Shown here: positions 1 through 8,361 of the stretch, one piece after another
Numbering within the stretch: the stretch's first letter is position 1
How the letters are laid out: each line of letters opens with the position of its first letter
From: Brachybacterium tyrofermentans
GTDB lineage: Bacteria > Actinomycetota > Actinomycetes > Actinomycetales > Dermabacteraceae
Length of the DNA: 56,996 nucleotides
Direction: 5' to 3'
Assembly (NCBI RefSeq): GCF_014897585.1
Contig: NZ_JABUXW010000025.1
Coordinates: 1-56,996, forward strand
Translations under genes and position numbers: made by a program
The notes under the pieces: model-generated
Told to the model about the DNA's origin: nothing
Seen by the model: the letters and a program-made list of their open reading frames with translations, nothing else
Database searches by the model: none

Positions 1-12
1 ACGACAGCATAA

Positions 13-477
13 GAAATCAACCGAATCCGCTGTCCGAAATCACCGCAGCAGCTCAGACTTCCCGGACGGATCACACCACGCCAAGCCTGGGACGCGACTG
101 AGCCGGCACCGTCTCCCCGGCCTGTCGTGGAGCCCAGCCTGATCATCGAGTCCGTCGGGGACAGCAAGAAGCGTTCCCGGAAGCTCCCCCGGGAGCGGGT
201 CATCCAGACCGGTGAACGAACACGGGTGGTGAACAACAACGGCACGATCACCCTCCACGGCGTCGCGTTCCAGGTCTCCTACCCTCATGCCCAGCAGGAA
301 GTGCACGTCCTCGTCGAACAGGCCAGCGTCACGTTCGTCGACCTTCACGGCGAGATCCTGGCCGAGCACGCTTGGCCCCCGCTCGGCATCCGATACGCCT
401 CCAAGCACACGGGTCAACGGAGCGGCAAACGCCGAGGCCGGCCACCGAAGAACCCCGAACCGTCACCGATGTCCTGA
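13..477 (+). pseudogene. IS481-family transposase, C-terminal remnant
   Basis: The frame is open from base 13 after a TAA at 10. It reads LPGRITPRQAWDA from about base 58 and continues to NNNGTITLHGVAFQVS and ILAEHAWPPLGIRY before stopping at 475-477. This is the C-terminal tail typical of actinobacterial IS481-type DDE transposases; the N-terminal helix-turn-helix and the catalytic D-D-E core are absent. The GTG at 127 is only the first start-like codon inside the fragment. A possible frameshift near 40-60 (the alternative frame reads NHRSSSDFPDG) suggests decay, though part of the element could also lie outside the window. It sits immediately beside the broken AbiEii gene and carries the family's end repeats. 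Confidence 0.7.
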
Positions 478-535
478 GACATCAACTGTCACCGATGTCC
501 TGATACAGAACTGTCACCGAAGTCCTGAGACATCA
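461..535. repeat. Three imperfect direct repeats at the IS481 end
   Basis: Three copies of about 24 bases with core TGTCACCGATGTCCTGAGAC lie at 461-484, 486-510 and 511-535. The second and third copies differ by a few substitutions (GATACAG in copy two, GAAGTCC in copy three). The first copy contains the transposase stop codon. Similarity to the toxin gene on the minus strand ends at the outer edge of copy three, so these are most simply the right end of the element, probably transposase binding sites. Confidence 0.7.
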
Positions 536-749
536 CACCTCCCGTGCGCAGCAGCAAGGCACTTCCTCCGAGCACCATCCATTGATCACCGTCCACGCTA
601 AAGAATCTGCGGTAGAGCAGTGCGAACGCGAACTGCTTGCGGATCGGGTCCGAGGCGACTCCGCGCTCACGAGCCTTCGCGTTCAGCTTCGCCTTCAGGG
701 ACATCCTCAGTCCAGCTGGCGTCTGCGGCCTGGATTGCTTCGTCGCCAT
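489..749 (-). pseudogene. AbiEii-type nucleotidyltransferase toxin, truncated by IS insertion
   Basis: This 86-residue frame begins MATKQSRPQTPAGLR and contains LKAKLNAKARERGV and then VLGGSALLLRTGG. That is the N-terminus of AbiEii/AbiGii nucleotidyltransferase toxins, whose family members run to roughly 250-300 residues. The homologous part stops at about base 536, and the last 14 residues are encoded by the IS481 end repeats, so the catalytic aspartates are lost. A weak purine-rich site (AAAGTGAG) precedes the ATG at 749. The gene overlaps the 3' end of the upstream antitoxin gene by 83 bases. An inactive toxin beside an intact antitoxin gene is a typical relic. Confidence 0.65.
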
Positions 750-1779
750 CGCTCACTTTCTTTCGTTCCGAGGCCTGGACATCCATGCCCTGGCCACCCG
801 AAGGGTTCGTGGCCCATGGGGAGCCTAGGCGCATCGACTTGTTCAGGTCGCGGAGGGTCGAGGAGCGGAGAGCATCCAGAGCGGGCATCCGGAATGATTC
901 GAGCACATTCGACGTGGTGGCTCTCCATCGTGTAGCCGTGTGCTGAGCGGGAAGGCTCCGGATAGCGTCGAGGGCCGGTGGGTCGGCAAGTCCCCATAGG
1001 GTGCTCGCACGATCAGCGGTGAGGGTCTTCCACTGGTCCGCGAACATGTCGCCGAAGGTCTTCTCCATCAGCTCGCGGACCGCATCGCCCCCGAGGGTCC
1101 GCATGAGAGATTCGCGCGCAGACGCGAGATTCTCCGCGACTGGCGGGAGCCCAGCGCGCTCAAGGCACGCCTCGACCAGAACGTCGCCGTCCTCGAACCC
1201 GTGGCGTGCCGCCGCCCTGTCGAGGCGGCGTGCCAGATCGCGTGGCCGGACCTGCGGCGACGAGAGCGCGTCTCGCACGACGTAGGCGAGATGGTCAAGG
1301 TCGACGCCGCCGTCGGCGATGTCGCCAACGGTTCGCGGGATCGAGGTCACAGGGAGGCCACTGATGATGGCGACGTCGTCGTCGGGCAGATCACCGCGGT
1401 GGATACGCACGTCGGGCTGACTGGTGCGCCGCCTGATCGTCGAGGTGAACTCGTGGTGGGGGGCCACGAGATCGCCGAGACCATGGACTCGAGCGGCTGA
1501 GACATGAGAGACGGCGACGTCGGGCTGGCCAAGGCGCTGCTCTGCAATCTCTGTGGGATCAGTGCTCAGCCATGCGGCGTGAAGGTCCTGAAGCGACTCG
1601 TCCCCGGCGGTGGGAAGTGCGTAGACGCCTCGGCGGGCCTGGTAGATGAGCTCGCGCTCTCGGAGCCTCCCGAGAGCGACACGGGAGATTCCGTACTGCT
1701 CTGCCTGGCTGGTGGTCACGAGTCCTCGCTGACTGGAGCCCAGCTCCTGTAGCGTCGCTAGCGCATCGACTGACCTCAT
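667..1779 (-). CDS. AbiEi-like type IV antitoxin
   Basis: A 370-residue protein. Residues 1-60 form an N-terminal winged-helix segment (LGSSQRGLVTTSQAEQYGIS...RLRERELIYQARRGVYAL), the hallmark of AbiEi antitoxins, which repress their own operon. A central part (VSHVSAARVHGLGDL, then GLPVTSIPRTVGDIA) matches the wider AbiEi/DUF559-like antitoxin family. The C-terminus is Arg/Ser-rich and poorly conserved. The partner toxin gene overlaps its 3' end and is broken by an insertion element, so the protein may persist only as an autorepressor. Two 10-base direct repeats lie just upstream and could be its operator. Confidence 0.7.
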   Translation of the reverse strand: MRSVDALATLQELGSSQRGLVTTSQAEQYGISRVALGRLRERELIYQARRGVYALPTAGDESLQDLHAAWLSTDPTEIAEQRLGQPDVAVSHVSAARVHGLGDLVAPHHEFTSTIRRRTSQPDVRIHRGDLPDDDVAIISGLPVTSIPRTVGDIADGGVDLDHLAYVVRDALSSPQVRPRDLARRLDRAAARHGFEDGDVLVEACLERAGLPPVAENLASARESLMRTLGGDAVRELMEKTFGDMFADQWKTLTADRASTLWGLADPPALDAIRSLPAQHTATRWRATTSNVLESFRMPALDALRSSTLRDLNKSMRLGSPWATNPSGGQGMDVQASERKKVSDGDEAIQAADASWTEDVPEGEAEREGS

Positions 1780-1800
1780 CGCACACCTTCCTGGCTCAAA

Positions 1801-1823
1801 TGTTACATCTGAGTGTTACATCT
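1801..1823. promoter_or_regulatory. Direct repeats upstream of the AbiEi-like gene
   Basis: TGTTACATCT occurs at 1801-1810 and again at 1814-1823, a 13-base period, in the otherwise GC-rich region 22-44 bases before the antitoxin start. The spacing places them over the likely promoter. AbiEi proteins are known to autoregulate through repeats in this position. The region from 1824 to 2010 holds no other gene I can support. Confidence 0.45.
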
Positions 1824-2010
1824 TTGCCATCAATGTGCCAGGGGGTGCCCCGAAAGTAACAGAGGTCGCGGCGTCAGGGCAGACTGTGCAACTCAGAACT
1901 CGGTCACCGACGCAGCGGACTCGCCGTCGGCGACGGGGCCTTGGTGCCCGAAGATGTGTTCGTCGAGGGGCACGATGACGTCAACTGGGCAGAGCTGACC
2001 ACGTCGCCCC

Positions 2011-3840
2011 TCACTCCGACTGCAGCACGTCCCGCTCCTGCAGCAGCTTCGCACGCATGGAGCCCAGCAGCAGCCCGGGATCGGCGAGCGCGATGCCGGC
2101 GAAGCGATGGGGGAGCGCGGCCGCCTGCGCCAGCGTGCGAGCGCGCTGGCTCGGGGCGCTGCGCAGGTCGAAGGCTGCCCGCAGGTCCTTCTCGTGCAGG
2201 GGCGCCGGCGCATACCCCATGAGGTCGTTGCCGCGGGCGATGATCGAGACGACCGCCGCAGCGGTGTTGCGGGTGCTCGCCTTCCGTCGCAGCACCGCAT
2301 CATCGAGCTGGGCGACGCGCACCAGCAGGCGCCGGCAGGCGGTGAGGAGCTCGTTGAGATCGGCGGATCCGGGGTGGTGCTCGAGAAGCGCGGACGCCCC
2401 CTCGATCAGGTGCGCGTCGATCTCGGCGGCGAGGTCCCGCAGCTCCTCGGGGAACTGCTCGAGAGCGAGCTCCTCTGCAGGCAGCGGCGTGGTGTTCAGC
2501 GTCGCGAGCGCCTCGACCCCGCCCGCCCGCAGAGCGAGATCCGCCAGGCGCAGCGCGCTGGGGTCCTCGAGCTCGAGCGCGAGGTCGACCTGCTCCTCGA
2601 GTCGGCGAGCGCGCATTCGCGGATCGGCGTGACGCGCCGGGAACTGCTCGAGCACCGGAGCGATCGCGCTCAGGGTGCGCGCACGCACGGACGGATCCTC
2701 GTCGGTCCGCTCGAGGGACCAGGCGATCAGCGCCGGGAGGGCGGACGGGATCAACGTGACCGCGTCCTCGGAGAGGAGCGGGCTCGTGGGCAGCACGTCG
2801 GTGACGATCCACTCGGTGAGCTCCGGATCCCAACCCAGCGGATCGCCGAAGCCCGCGTCGAGCAGGATCATCAGGTACGCGACCAGATCATCCAGCGCCT
2901 TGCCGTGTGCGAGGCCCACGGCGTGCTCGGAGGCGGTGAACTCCTCGATCAGGTCGGTGCCGTCCTCGAGGAGCCACGGCGGGCGCTCGGGGACGGGGCG
3001 AGCGGCATCGCGGGAGACGCCGGCACCGAGGCCGTCCTGGTCGTACCCCGTCCCTCCCTCCGGCATGAGGGTGACGACGAACTCGACGAAGGGTCGCAGC
3101 ATCGGCCACTGTTCCCAGTCACGAGACTGCTCCACATCCGCCGCAGTGGACGCGAGGGCCTGGTGGAAGCGGGCGCGCGCGTCCGCCGGGTCAACGATCT
3201 CGAGGACCTCGTCCAGCGACGTCCCGTCGTTGGCCATGATCTCCCGGTACTTGTCGGTGACCTGCTCCATCGGCTCGCCGATCACGAAGGCGTCCTTCAC
3301 GTACGGTGCGGGGCTCCACGGGATGTAGGCGATGAGCACGGCCCGCACGCCGCGGGGAAGGGCCAGCTCCACCATCAGGTTCTCCCCGGCACCGTCGGAG
3401 AAGGCGACTCCCTCGGTGACGGAGGCCTGCGCGAGCCCGGAGACCTGCGGCGGCATCGGCTGGCGGCGGGCGGTGACTCCCACCCGCGCCCGGGAGCGGA
3501 GCTCCGCATCGGGACACATCGCCGCGACCATGTGCAGCAGTGCGGTGGTCTCGGCGACGTTGATCTCGAGGAAGGTGTCCAGCAGGTCCACCCCTTCCGG
3601 CAGCTCCTCGGAATGGTGCTGCAGGTCCGCGATCTCCGTGACCAGCGGTGCTGCGGCGACCCAGAACGCGGTGGGATCGTCGGAGCGCAGCGCCGGGCGG
3701 AGCACCTGGATCAGGGGGTTCTCCGCCGCCGGTTCGGCGGGAGTGGTCGCGGGCCGCGCAGGGTGCGCGGTGCGACGGTGCGGGTGCTGGCGGGCGGCGC
3801 CCTGCCCGAGCGGGTTGCGGTTGCGAGGGCGTGGACTCAT
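2011..3840 (-). CDS. Hypothetical protein, 609 residues
   Basis: I do not recognise the family. The N-terminus is basic, with no signal peptide (MSPRPRNRNPLGQGAARQHP), followed by a mostly alpha-helical acidic protein with repeated Leu/Ala/Glu-rich helices such as DLLDTFLEINVAETTALLHMVAAM and later ALELEDPSALRLADLALRAG. No membrane segments or catalytic motifs are visible. The length and helix pattern resemble a cytoplasmic helical-repeat protein. Codon use is as in neighbouring genes. It is a single gene on the minus strand, separated by about 160 bases from the OmpA-domain gene start side and by about 230 from the antitoxin gene. Confidence 0.75.
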   Translation of the reverse strand: MSPRPRNRNPLGQGAARQHPHRRTAHPARPATTPAEPAAENPLIQVLRPALRSDDPTAFWVAAAPLVTEIADLQHHSEELPEGVDLLDTFLEINVAETTALLHMVAAMCPDAELRSRARVGVTARRQPMPPQVSGLAQASVTEGVAFSDGAGENLMVELALPRGVRAVLIAYIPWSPAPYVKDAFVIGEPMEQVTDKYREIMANDGTSLDEVLEIVDPADARARFHQALASTAADVEQSRDWEQWPMLRPFVEFVVTLMPEGGTGYDQDGLGAGVSRDAARPVPERPPWLLEDGTDLIEEFTASEHAVGLAHGKALDDLVAYLMILLDAGFGDPLGWDPELTEWIVTDVLPTSPLLSEDAVTLIPSALPALIAWSLERTDEDPSVRARTLSAIAPVLEQFPARHADPRMRARRLEEQVDLALELEDPSALRLADLALRAGGVEALATLNTTPLPAEELALEQFPEELRDLAAEIDAHLIEGASALLEHHPGSADLNELLTACRRLLVRVAQLDDAVLRRKASTRNTAAAVVSIIARGNDLMGYAPAPLHEKDLRAAFDLRSAPSQRARTLAQAAALPHRFAGIALADPGLLLGSMRAKLLQERDVLQSE

Positions 3841-4002
3841 GGGGCCATTCCATCAGGTGCGGGCCGACAGGGCGAGAAGGTGACGGTGAGGCGCGAGAAC
3901 GGGAGAGCCCGGCCTCGCGCCGGCTACCTCGCACCCGGGCCGCCGACTCTCTGCCCCGGCGGGCGTCCGAGCACGGCCACGAGGTGGGCGCCTTCGACCG
4001 GC

Positions 4003-4626
4003 TCAGTCCCCGTAGCGCATCTCGACCCGGCGATTGGCCGCGTAGGAGGACGGGTCGTCGGGGTCCTCGGTCGCGGCCAACTGCTGGCTGCCGTGTCCGG
4101 TCACCTCGAGGGTGAGGTCGGGGCGCTGCGCGGTGAGCGCGTCGGCGACAGCCTGGGCGCGGTGCTCGGAGAGCTCCTGGTTGTCGAAGTCGTACAGTGC
4201 CTGGTTCACGGGGCGGGAGTCGGTATGCCCTCCCACCTGGACACTCGCCCCCTCGGGGATCTCGGCGGCGAGCTCGGCGATGCGGGCGGTGGCGCTTCCC
4301 GGCAGGTCCCAGGTGTTGGAGGCGAACAGGATATCGGCCTCGAGCACGATCACCTGGTCGTCGGCCGGTTCGGTGCTGCCCAGCGAGGTGATCGAGCTGG
4401 GCGCGACGTAAGTGGTGATCGAGTCGTCCAGGACCGTCTGGGTGATCTCGAAGGGCTGCTCGGGCGGCCCCTCCGCCTCACCATCAGCGAGTGCCGGTGG
4501 ACTGGCGATCGCCAGGACCAGCAGCGCCGCCGCGCATGCGGCGAGGCGGCCCACGGGATGTCGGTCGAGCGCGATGCGCAGGTCGGGCCTCCGGGCGGGG
4601 GAGCGGCGCGTCGTGGTGTCGGTCAT
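4003..4626 (-). CDS. OmpA-domain periplasmic/cell-wall-binding protein
   Basis: A 207-residue protein with an N-terminal signal sequence (LAACAAALLVLAIASPPALADG) followed by an OmpA C-terminal domain: VLEADILFASNTWDLPGSA, VQVGGHTDSRPVN, LSEHRAQAVADAL, and ANRRVEMRY. The domain binds peptidoglycan or related wall polymers. Two ATGs lie at 4632 and 4626. The first makes an ATGA overlap with the upstream lipoprotein gene, but the GGGGAGGG site is directly adjacent to it and is 6 bases from the second, so 4626 is preferred. It probably anchors an extracytoplasmic complex with its operon partner. Confidence 0.85.
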   Translation of the reverse strand: MTDTTTRRSPARRPDLRIALDRHPVGRLAACAAALLVLAIASPPALADGEAEGPPEQPFEITQTVLDDSITTYVAPSSITSLGSTEPADDQVIVLEADILFASNTWDLPGSATARIAELAAEIPEGASVQVGGHTDSRPVNQALYDFDNQELSEHRAQAVADALTAQRPDLTLEVTGHGSQQLAATEDPDDPSSYAANRRVEMRYGD

Positions 4627-4628
4627 CG

Positions 4629-5336
4629 TCATCCCTCCCCGTCCTCGGCGCCGGGCTCACCCGTCGCATCGCTCGGGCCCTGCTCGATCGGGACGTCCTC
4701 GAACTCGGGGCCGGCCGGTATGCCGACGTTGACGGTGTCGATCTCGTCCACGGGTGCGGCGTAGTTCGCCCAGTACGCCTGGGTGTCGCCGGAGGCGAGC
4801 TCGTGCACGGCCTGCTTGCTGTTCCAGACCCCCTCGGTATCCCAGCTGCCATTGGTGCGCAGGATGTCGTAGCGCTTGAGGTTGACGCGGTCGAAGAGCG
4901 CCGGCCCCACGTTGCTGTGGTTCTCCCCGTGCAGCTCCCAGAGCGTGAACGCTCCGGGCTCGGTGAACTCCGGGGTGAAGGTGAGCAGCAGCTCCATGGT
5001 GTCGCCGCGCACGCGCAGATGGTGCAGGCCGACGGTCATCGTCCCGTCGATGTCGCCGCTCGGCAGGGTGTAGCTGATCGTATCGACCGCGTCGGCCGGA
5101 TCGATCACGGCGGCGGGCTCGGCCTCGTCGGCCTCCTGCGAGGGATGCTCCTGCCCGCCGCCGTCTGAGGCATCGGATCCGTCGGCCTGCTCGTCGGCGG
5201 TGGGCTCGTCGGCGGAATCCTCGAACTCAGCCTCGCCGCCGCCGCCGGAGCAGGCCGTCATCGACAGCCCGGCCAGCGAGGTGAGGGCCAGCACGGCCTG
5301 GCGCCGCGTGGGCCGGAGAGTGCGGCGGTCTGTCAT
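4629..5336 (-). CDS. Secreted lipoprotein, substrate unknown
   Basis: A 235-residue protein: MTDRRTLRPTRRQAVLALTSL then LAGLSMTACSGGGG, which is a twin-arginine-like n-region and a lipobox (SMTAC) predicting lipid attachment at Cys. An acidic Glu/Asp/Ser linker follows, then a beta-rich domain (ISYTLPSGDIDGTMTVGLHHLRV, MELLLTFTPEF). Of two ATGs, 5336 is chosen because AAGGAG lies 8 bases upstream; the ATG at 5342 is only 2 bases from it. Its stop overlaps the OmpA-domain gene start, so both are probably co-translated. The function is unknown; the pairing with an OmpA-domain protein suggests a wall-associated assembly. Confidence 0.8.
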   Translation of the reverse strand: MTDRRTLRPTRRQAVLALTSLAGLSMTACSGGGGEAEFEDSADEPTADEQADGSDASDGGGQEHPSQEADEAEPAAVIDPADAVDTISYTLPSGDIDGTMTVGLHHLRVRGDTMELLLTFTPEFTEPGAFTLWELHGENHSNVGPALFDRVNLKRYDILRTNGSWDTEGVWNSKQAVHELASGDTQAYWANYAAPVDEIDTVNVGIPAGPEFEDVPIEQGPSDATGEPGAEDGEG

Positions 5337-5460
5337 GGTCATGCTCCTTCGGTCGGGCGCCGGCTGCGCGGACGCCATCGATGTGGTCTCACGGTGTATG
5401 TCGTCGCGGAGGGCGGTTCGGTTGCATCGGATCCCGAGAAAGTTCTCAGCCGCCGCGAGG

Positions 5461-6714
5461 TCACTCGAGAACCCGCACCGTGCGCCGTGCCTCCAGCTCC
5501 TGCCCGTCGGGGGCGCGGGCGCGCAGCACCACCTCCGCGGTGCCGGGCCCGGAGGCGGTGAGGACCGTCTGCTCGGCATCGACGAGGTGGGAGCCGGTGG
5601 GCAGGGACCACACCCAGGAGTCGGCACCCTCCACCTCGGCAGTGAACACCGCCTCCTCACCGACTCTCACCTCGTCCGGACCCTCGATCGCCAGCGAGAC
5701 ACCGCCCGCTGCCGACGGCACGGCGCCGCGGAGGTCCAGCAGGCTGCCGAGCCCCAGCCCGGTGACCAGGGCGAGCACCAGCAGCGCTCCGAGGACGGCG
5801 CGACGGCGCAGGCGGTATCCGACGCCGGCGCTGGCCGAGAGCGACGAGGCGGACGACGGCTCGGGGCCGACCGGCGAGGCGGCCGACGGCTCGTGCGCGG
5901 CCGGTGCAGTCTCGAGGGCCAGGGCCTCCTCGACCTCGCCGAGCCATGTCGTCGCGTCGGCCTGGCGGGCGCCGGGATCCTCCTGCAGTCCGCGCTCGAG
6001 CGTCCGGTGCAGCGCCGCGGGCAGGTCGGCATCCTGGACGAGCCAGCGCAGCACGGAGGACATCGCCCAGATGTCGGCGCGGATGTCGACCACAGCGGGC
6101 CGGGACTGCTCGGGTGGACGGAACCCGTCGGTGCCGGCGGCGACGGTGAGGCCGGAGCTGACGGCGAGGTCCTTGCACATCCCGAGATCGGCGACCAGCA
6201 GGCGCTCGTCGGCGCCGAGCACCGACGCCGGCGGAGTGACGGCATCGCCCTGAGTCACACCGGCGACTCCGCCGGTGCTGGTCAAGAGCAGGTTCCCGGG
6301 GCTCAGATCGCGGTGGACCAGCCGGGCCCGATGCACCGCCCCCACCGCGGCCGCCAGCGGCCGGGCAAGAGCCAGCGCATCCTCTCGGGTGGCGCGCCAG
6401 CCCTCGGCCCGCAAATTCTCGACGCGCTGACGCAGGGTGCCGCGGTCGGCGATCTCGAGCACCAGGTACGGCTGCTGCCGGGAGGTCTGGCCGATGTCGT
6501 GGACCGTGACCAGGTGCGGGCCGCCGACGCGGCGCAGGGTGCGGCCCTCGGCGATGAAGCGCTCCCGGATCTCGGGGTTCAGGCTGTGGTTCTCAGCCAG
6601 GACCTTGACGGCCACGGAGGCGTCGAGTCGCTCGTCGTGTGCGCGGTGCACCGTGGCGAAGGAGCCGACACCGAGCACCTCGTGCAGCCGGTAGTGGCCC
6701 AGCAGCTCTGCCAT
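5461..6714 (-). CDS. Membrane Ser/Thr protein kinase
   Basis: A 417-residue protein. Residues 7-270 form a Hanks-type kinase domain: glycine loop LGVGSFATVH, VAVKVL lysine, catalytic loop HRDLSPGN starting at H134, ADLG in place of DFG, and GTDGFRPPEQ as activation segment end. A linker rich in Ala/Ser/Pro precedes one transmembrane helix (about 303-325, AVLGALLVLALVTGLGLGSL) and an Ig/PKD-like extracellular domain (EGPDEVRVGEEAVFTAEVEG). The ATG overlaps the sigma factor stop by one base (TGATG), so the two are translationally coupled and probably functionally linked. The DLG substitution still retains the metal-binding Asp. Confidence 0.9.
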   Translation of the reverse strand: MAELLGHYRLHEVLGVGSFATVHRAHDERLDASVAVKVLAENHSLNPEIRERFIAEGRTLRRVGGPHLVTVHDIGQTSRQQPYLVLEIADRGTLRQRVENLRAEGWRATREDALALARPLAAAVGAVHRARLVHRDLSPGNLLLTSTGGVAGVTQGDAVTPPASVLGADERLLVADLGMCKDLAVSSGLTVAAGTDGFRPPEQSRPAVVDIRADIWAMSSVLRWLVQDADLPAALHRTLERGLQEDPGARQADATTWLGEVEEALALETAPAAHEPSAASPVGPEPSSASSLSASAGVGYRLRRRAVLGALLVLALVTGLGLGSLLDLRGAVPSAAGGVSLAIEGPDEVRVGEEAVFTAEVEGADSWVWSLPTGSHLVDAEQTVLTASGPGTAEVVLRARAPDGQELEARRTVRVLE

Positions 6715-7382
6715 CAGAGCTTCTCGGGAGCGGGCTGGTCCGCGCCCAGCCGGCCGGCGAGCATCGCGCGGCCCCGGCTGACCTGTGACTTCACGGTTCC
6801 TTCGGCGCGGCCCAGCCGTGCGGCGATCGCCGCATAGGGCAGCTGCTCGAGGTCACGCAGCTCGACCGGCGCCCGGTAGCGGTCCGGCAGACCGGCCAGC
6901 ACCTGCTGCACGCTGACCCGGTCCGCGATCAGCGAGCTCATCCGTGCCGCAGGGCGGTGCTGCTCCTCGAGCTCCACGGTGCGTCGCTGACGGCGCAGAT
7001 GGTCCGCCACCCGTCGGCGCACGATGCTGTGTACCCAGGTGGTCACCTTCGACCGGCCGTCATAGCTGTGGATCGACTGCGCGATCGAGATCAGGGAATC
7101 CTGGGCGACATCATCCACGGCGGGGGGATCCAGCAGTGCGGCGCCGGCGAAACGGCGCACCACTCCGGTCGCATCGAGGGTCTCGACGAACAGCTCGAGT
7201 GCTTCGGGGAGCGTGACAGAGAGCTGCGCGAGCGCGGCCAGCACCTCGTCCTGCGCGCCCGCGCCGAGGAGAGCGTCGGCGGTGCGGCGGGCGGCGTCGA
7301 TCCGGCCCGTCGTCAGGTATCGCTCCAGCTCATCGCATGCTCGTGCCGCCGCCTCGGCCGGCGACCCCCGTTCCGTCCCCAT
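6714..7382 (-). CDS. RNA polymerase sigma factor, ECF-like sigma-70 family
   Basis: A 222-residue protein. After an unusual N-terminal extension of about 70 residues comes sigma region 2 (DDVAQDSLISIAQSIHSYDGRSKVTTWVHSI with RRRVADHLRRQRR). Region 4 follows (VLAGLPDRYRAPVELRDLEQ, then YAAIAARLGRAEGTVKSQVS with a helix-turn-helix). No anti-sigma gene is adjacent. Instead a membrane kinase is coupled downstream, and kinase phosphorylation may be the control step (inference). A TAGGCT -10 box on the minus strand ends 7 bases before the ATG, suggesting a leaderless transcript. Confidence 0.88.
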   Translation of the reverse strand: MGTERGSPAEAAARACDELERYLTTGRIDAARRTADALLGAGAQDEVLAALAQLSVTLPEALELFVETLDATGVVRRFAGAALLDPPAVDDVAQDSLISIAQSIHSYDGRSKVTTWVHSIVRRRVADHLRRQRRTVELEEQHRPAARMSSLIADRVSVQQVLAGLPDRYRAPVELRDLEQLPYAAIAARLGRAEGTVKSQVSRGRAMLAGRLGADQPAPEKL

Positions 7383-7389
7383 GTGCGCG

Positions 7390-7395
7390 AGCCTA
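7390..7395 (-). promoter_or_regulatory. -10 box of a possible leaderless sigma factor promoter
   Basis: TAGGCT on the minus strand is followed after 7 bases by the sigma factor ATG (7382), the spacing at which transcription would begin at or next to the A of the start codon. No Shine-Dalgarno sequence precedes the ATG. A convincing -35 box is not visible. Confidence 0.35.
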
Positions 7396-7518
7396 TCGTG
7401 CGGGTCGTGGCGGCCGGTGCCGGACGTCGCAGGCTGGACTGTGCCGATCTCGAGCCCGGGGGCGGCACTCCGCTGAGGGCGAGGTCAGGGTGCCCCATCA
7501 CGCAGGGACCCCACAGGC

Positions 7519-8361
7519 TCACCCCCGGTCCAGCGCCCCCGGCAGCTCCTCGTGCCACTCCGCCGGTGCCTCGGCCGCCGGGGCCGCCGGCAGCACGCCC
7601 TTCCCGTCCGGGTGCGGGATCGCTCCCAGCAGCGCCTTCGTGTAGGGGTGGACCGGATCGGCCCAGACCATCGCCGTCGGCCCGGATTCGACGATCCGGC
7701 CGCGGTACATGACGGCCACGCGGTCGGCCATGATCCGCACGACGGACAGGTCGTGGGAGATGAACAGCATGCCCGCTCCGGCCTGGAGAACCAGTCGGCG
7801 CATCATCGAGGCGACCTCGGACTGGCTGGAGGCGTCCAGTGCGGAGATCGGCTCGTCGGCGACCAGCAGGTCTGGCTGTGCGGCCAGGGCCCGGGCGATC
7901 GCGATCCGTTGGCGCTGACCGCCGGAGAACTGGTGCGGGTAGCGGGTGACCATGTCGGGGTCCAAGCCCACGGCGCCGAGCCACTGACGGGGAGCGTCCG
8001 AGGACAGGCCGCGACTTCGTGCCGCGGTGACTCCGTCGGCGATCTGGTCCCCGACCCGCTTGCGCGGGTTCAGCGAGGAGTTCGGGTCCTGGAACACCAT
8101 CTGCATCGCTGTGAGCTCGGCCTTCCGGCGGCGCAGTCCCAGCGGCGGCACCGGTGCTCCCCGGAATCGGATGTCCCCGGAGTGGGGCTTCTCCATGCCG
8201 ATCACGGCGCGGGCGGTGGAGGATTTTCCGCAGCCGCTCTCGCCGACCAGCGCCAGCACCTCGCCGGCGCTGATCGTCAATGAGACGCCGTCGACCGCCC
8301 GCACGGTGCGGTGCCCGCGGTACTCGACCGCGAGGTCCGTCGCTTCCAGAACGGTGCTCAT
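7519..8361 (-). CDS. Oligopeptide ABC transporter ATP-binding protein (OppF/DppF type)
   Basis: A 280-residue nucleotide-binding subunit with Walker A GESGCGKSST (about 40-49), Q-loop MVFQDPNSSLNPR, signature FSGGQRQR, Walker B LLVADEPISALD and H-loop FISHDLSVV. The C-terminal region (VHPYTKALLGAIP) is characteristic of the peptide/nickel import family. It is the last gene of a five-gene operon and starts in an ATGA overlap with the upstream ATPase gene. It energises import together with the OppD-type subunit. Confidence 0.92.
   Translation of the reverse strand: MSTVLEATDLAVEYRGHRTVRAVDGVSLTISAGEVLALVGESGCGKSSTARAVIGMEKPHSGDIRFRGAPVPPLGLRRRKAELTAMQMVFQDPNSSLNPRKRVGDQIADGVTAARSRGLSSDAPRQWLGAVGLDPDMVTRYPHQFSGGQRQRIAIARALAAQPDLLVADEPISALDASSQSEVASMMRRLVLQAGAGMLFISHDLSVVRIMADRVAVMYRGRIVESGPTAMVWADPVHPYTKALLGAIPHPDGKGVLPAAPAAEAPAEWHEELPGALDRG

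Noticed and set aside
2107..4764. An 885-codon open frame on the plus strand
   Set aside because: It is antisense to the 609-residue gene and the OmpA-domain gene, with biased Arg/Gly/His composition typical of shadow frames in GC-rich DNA.
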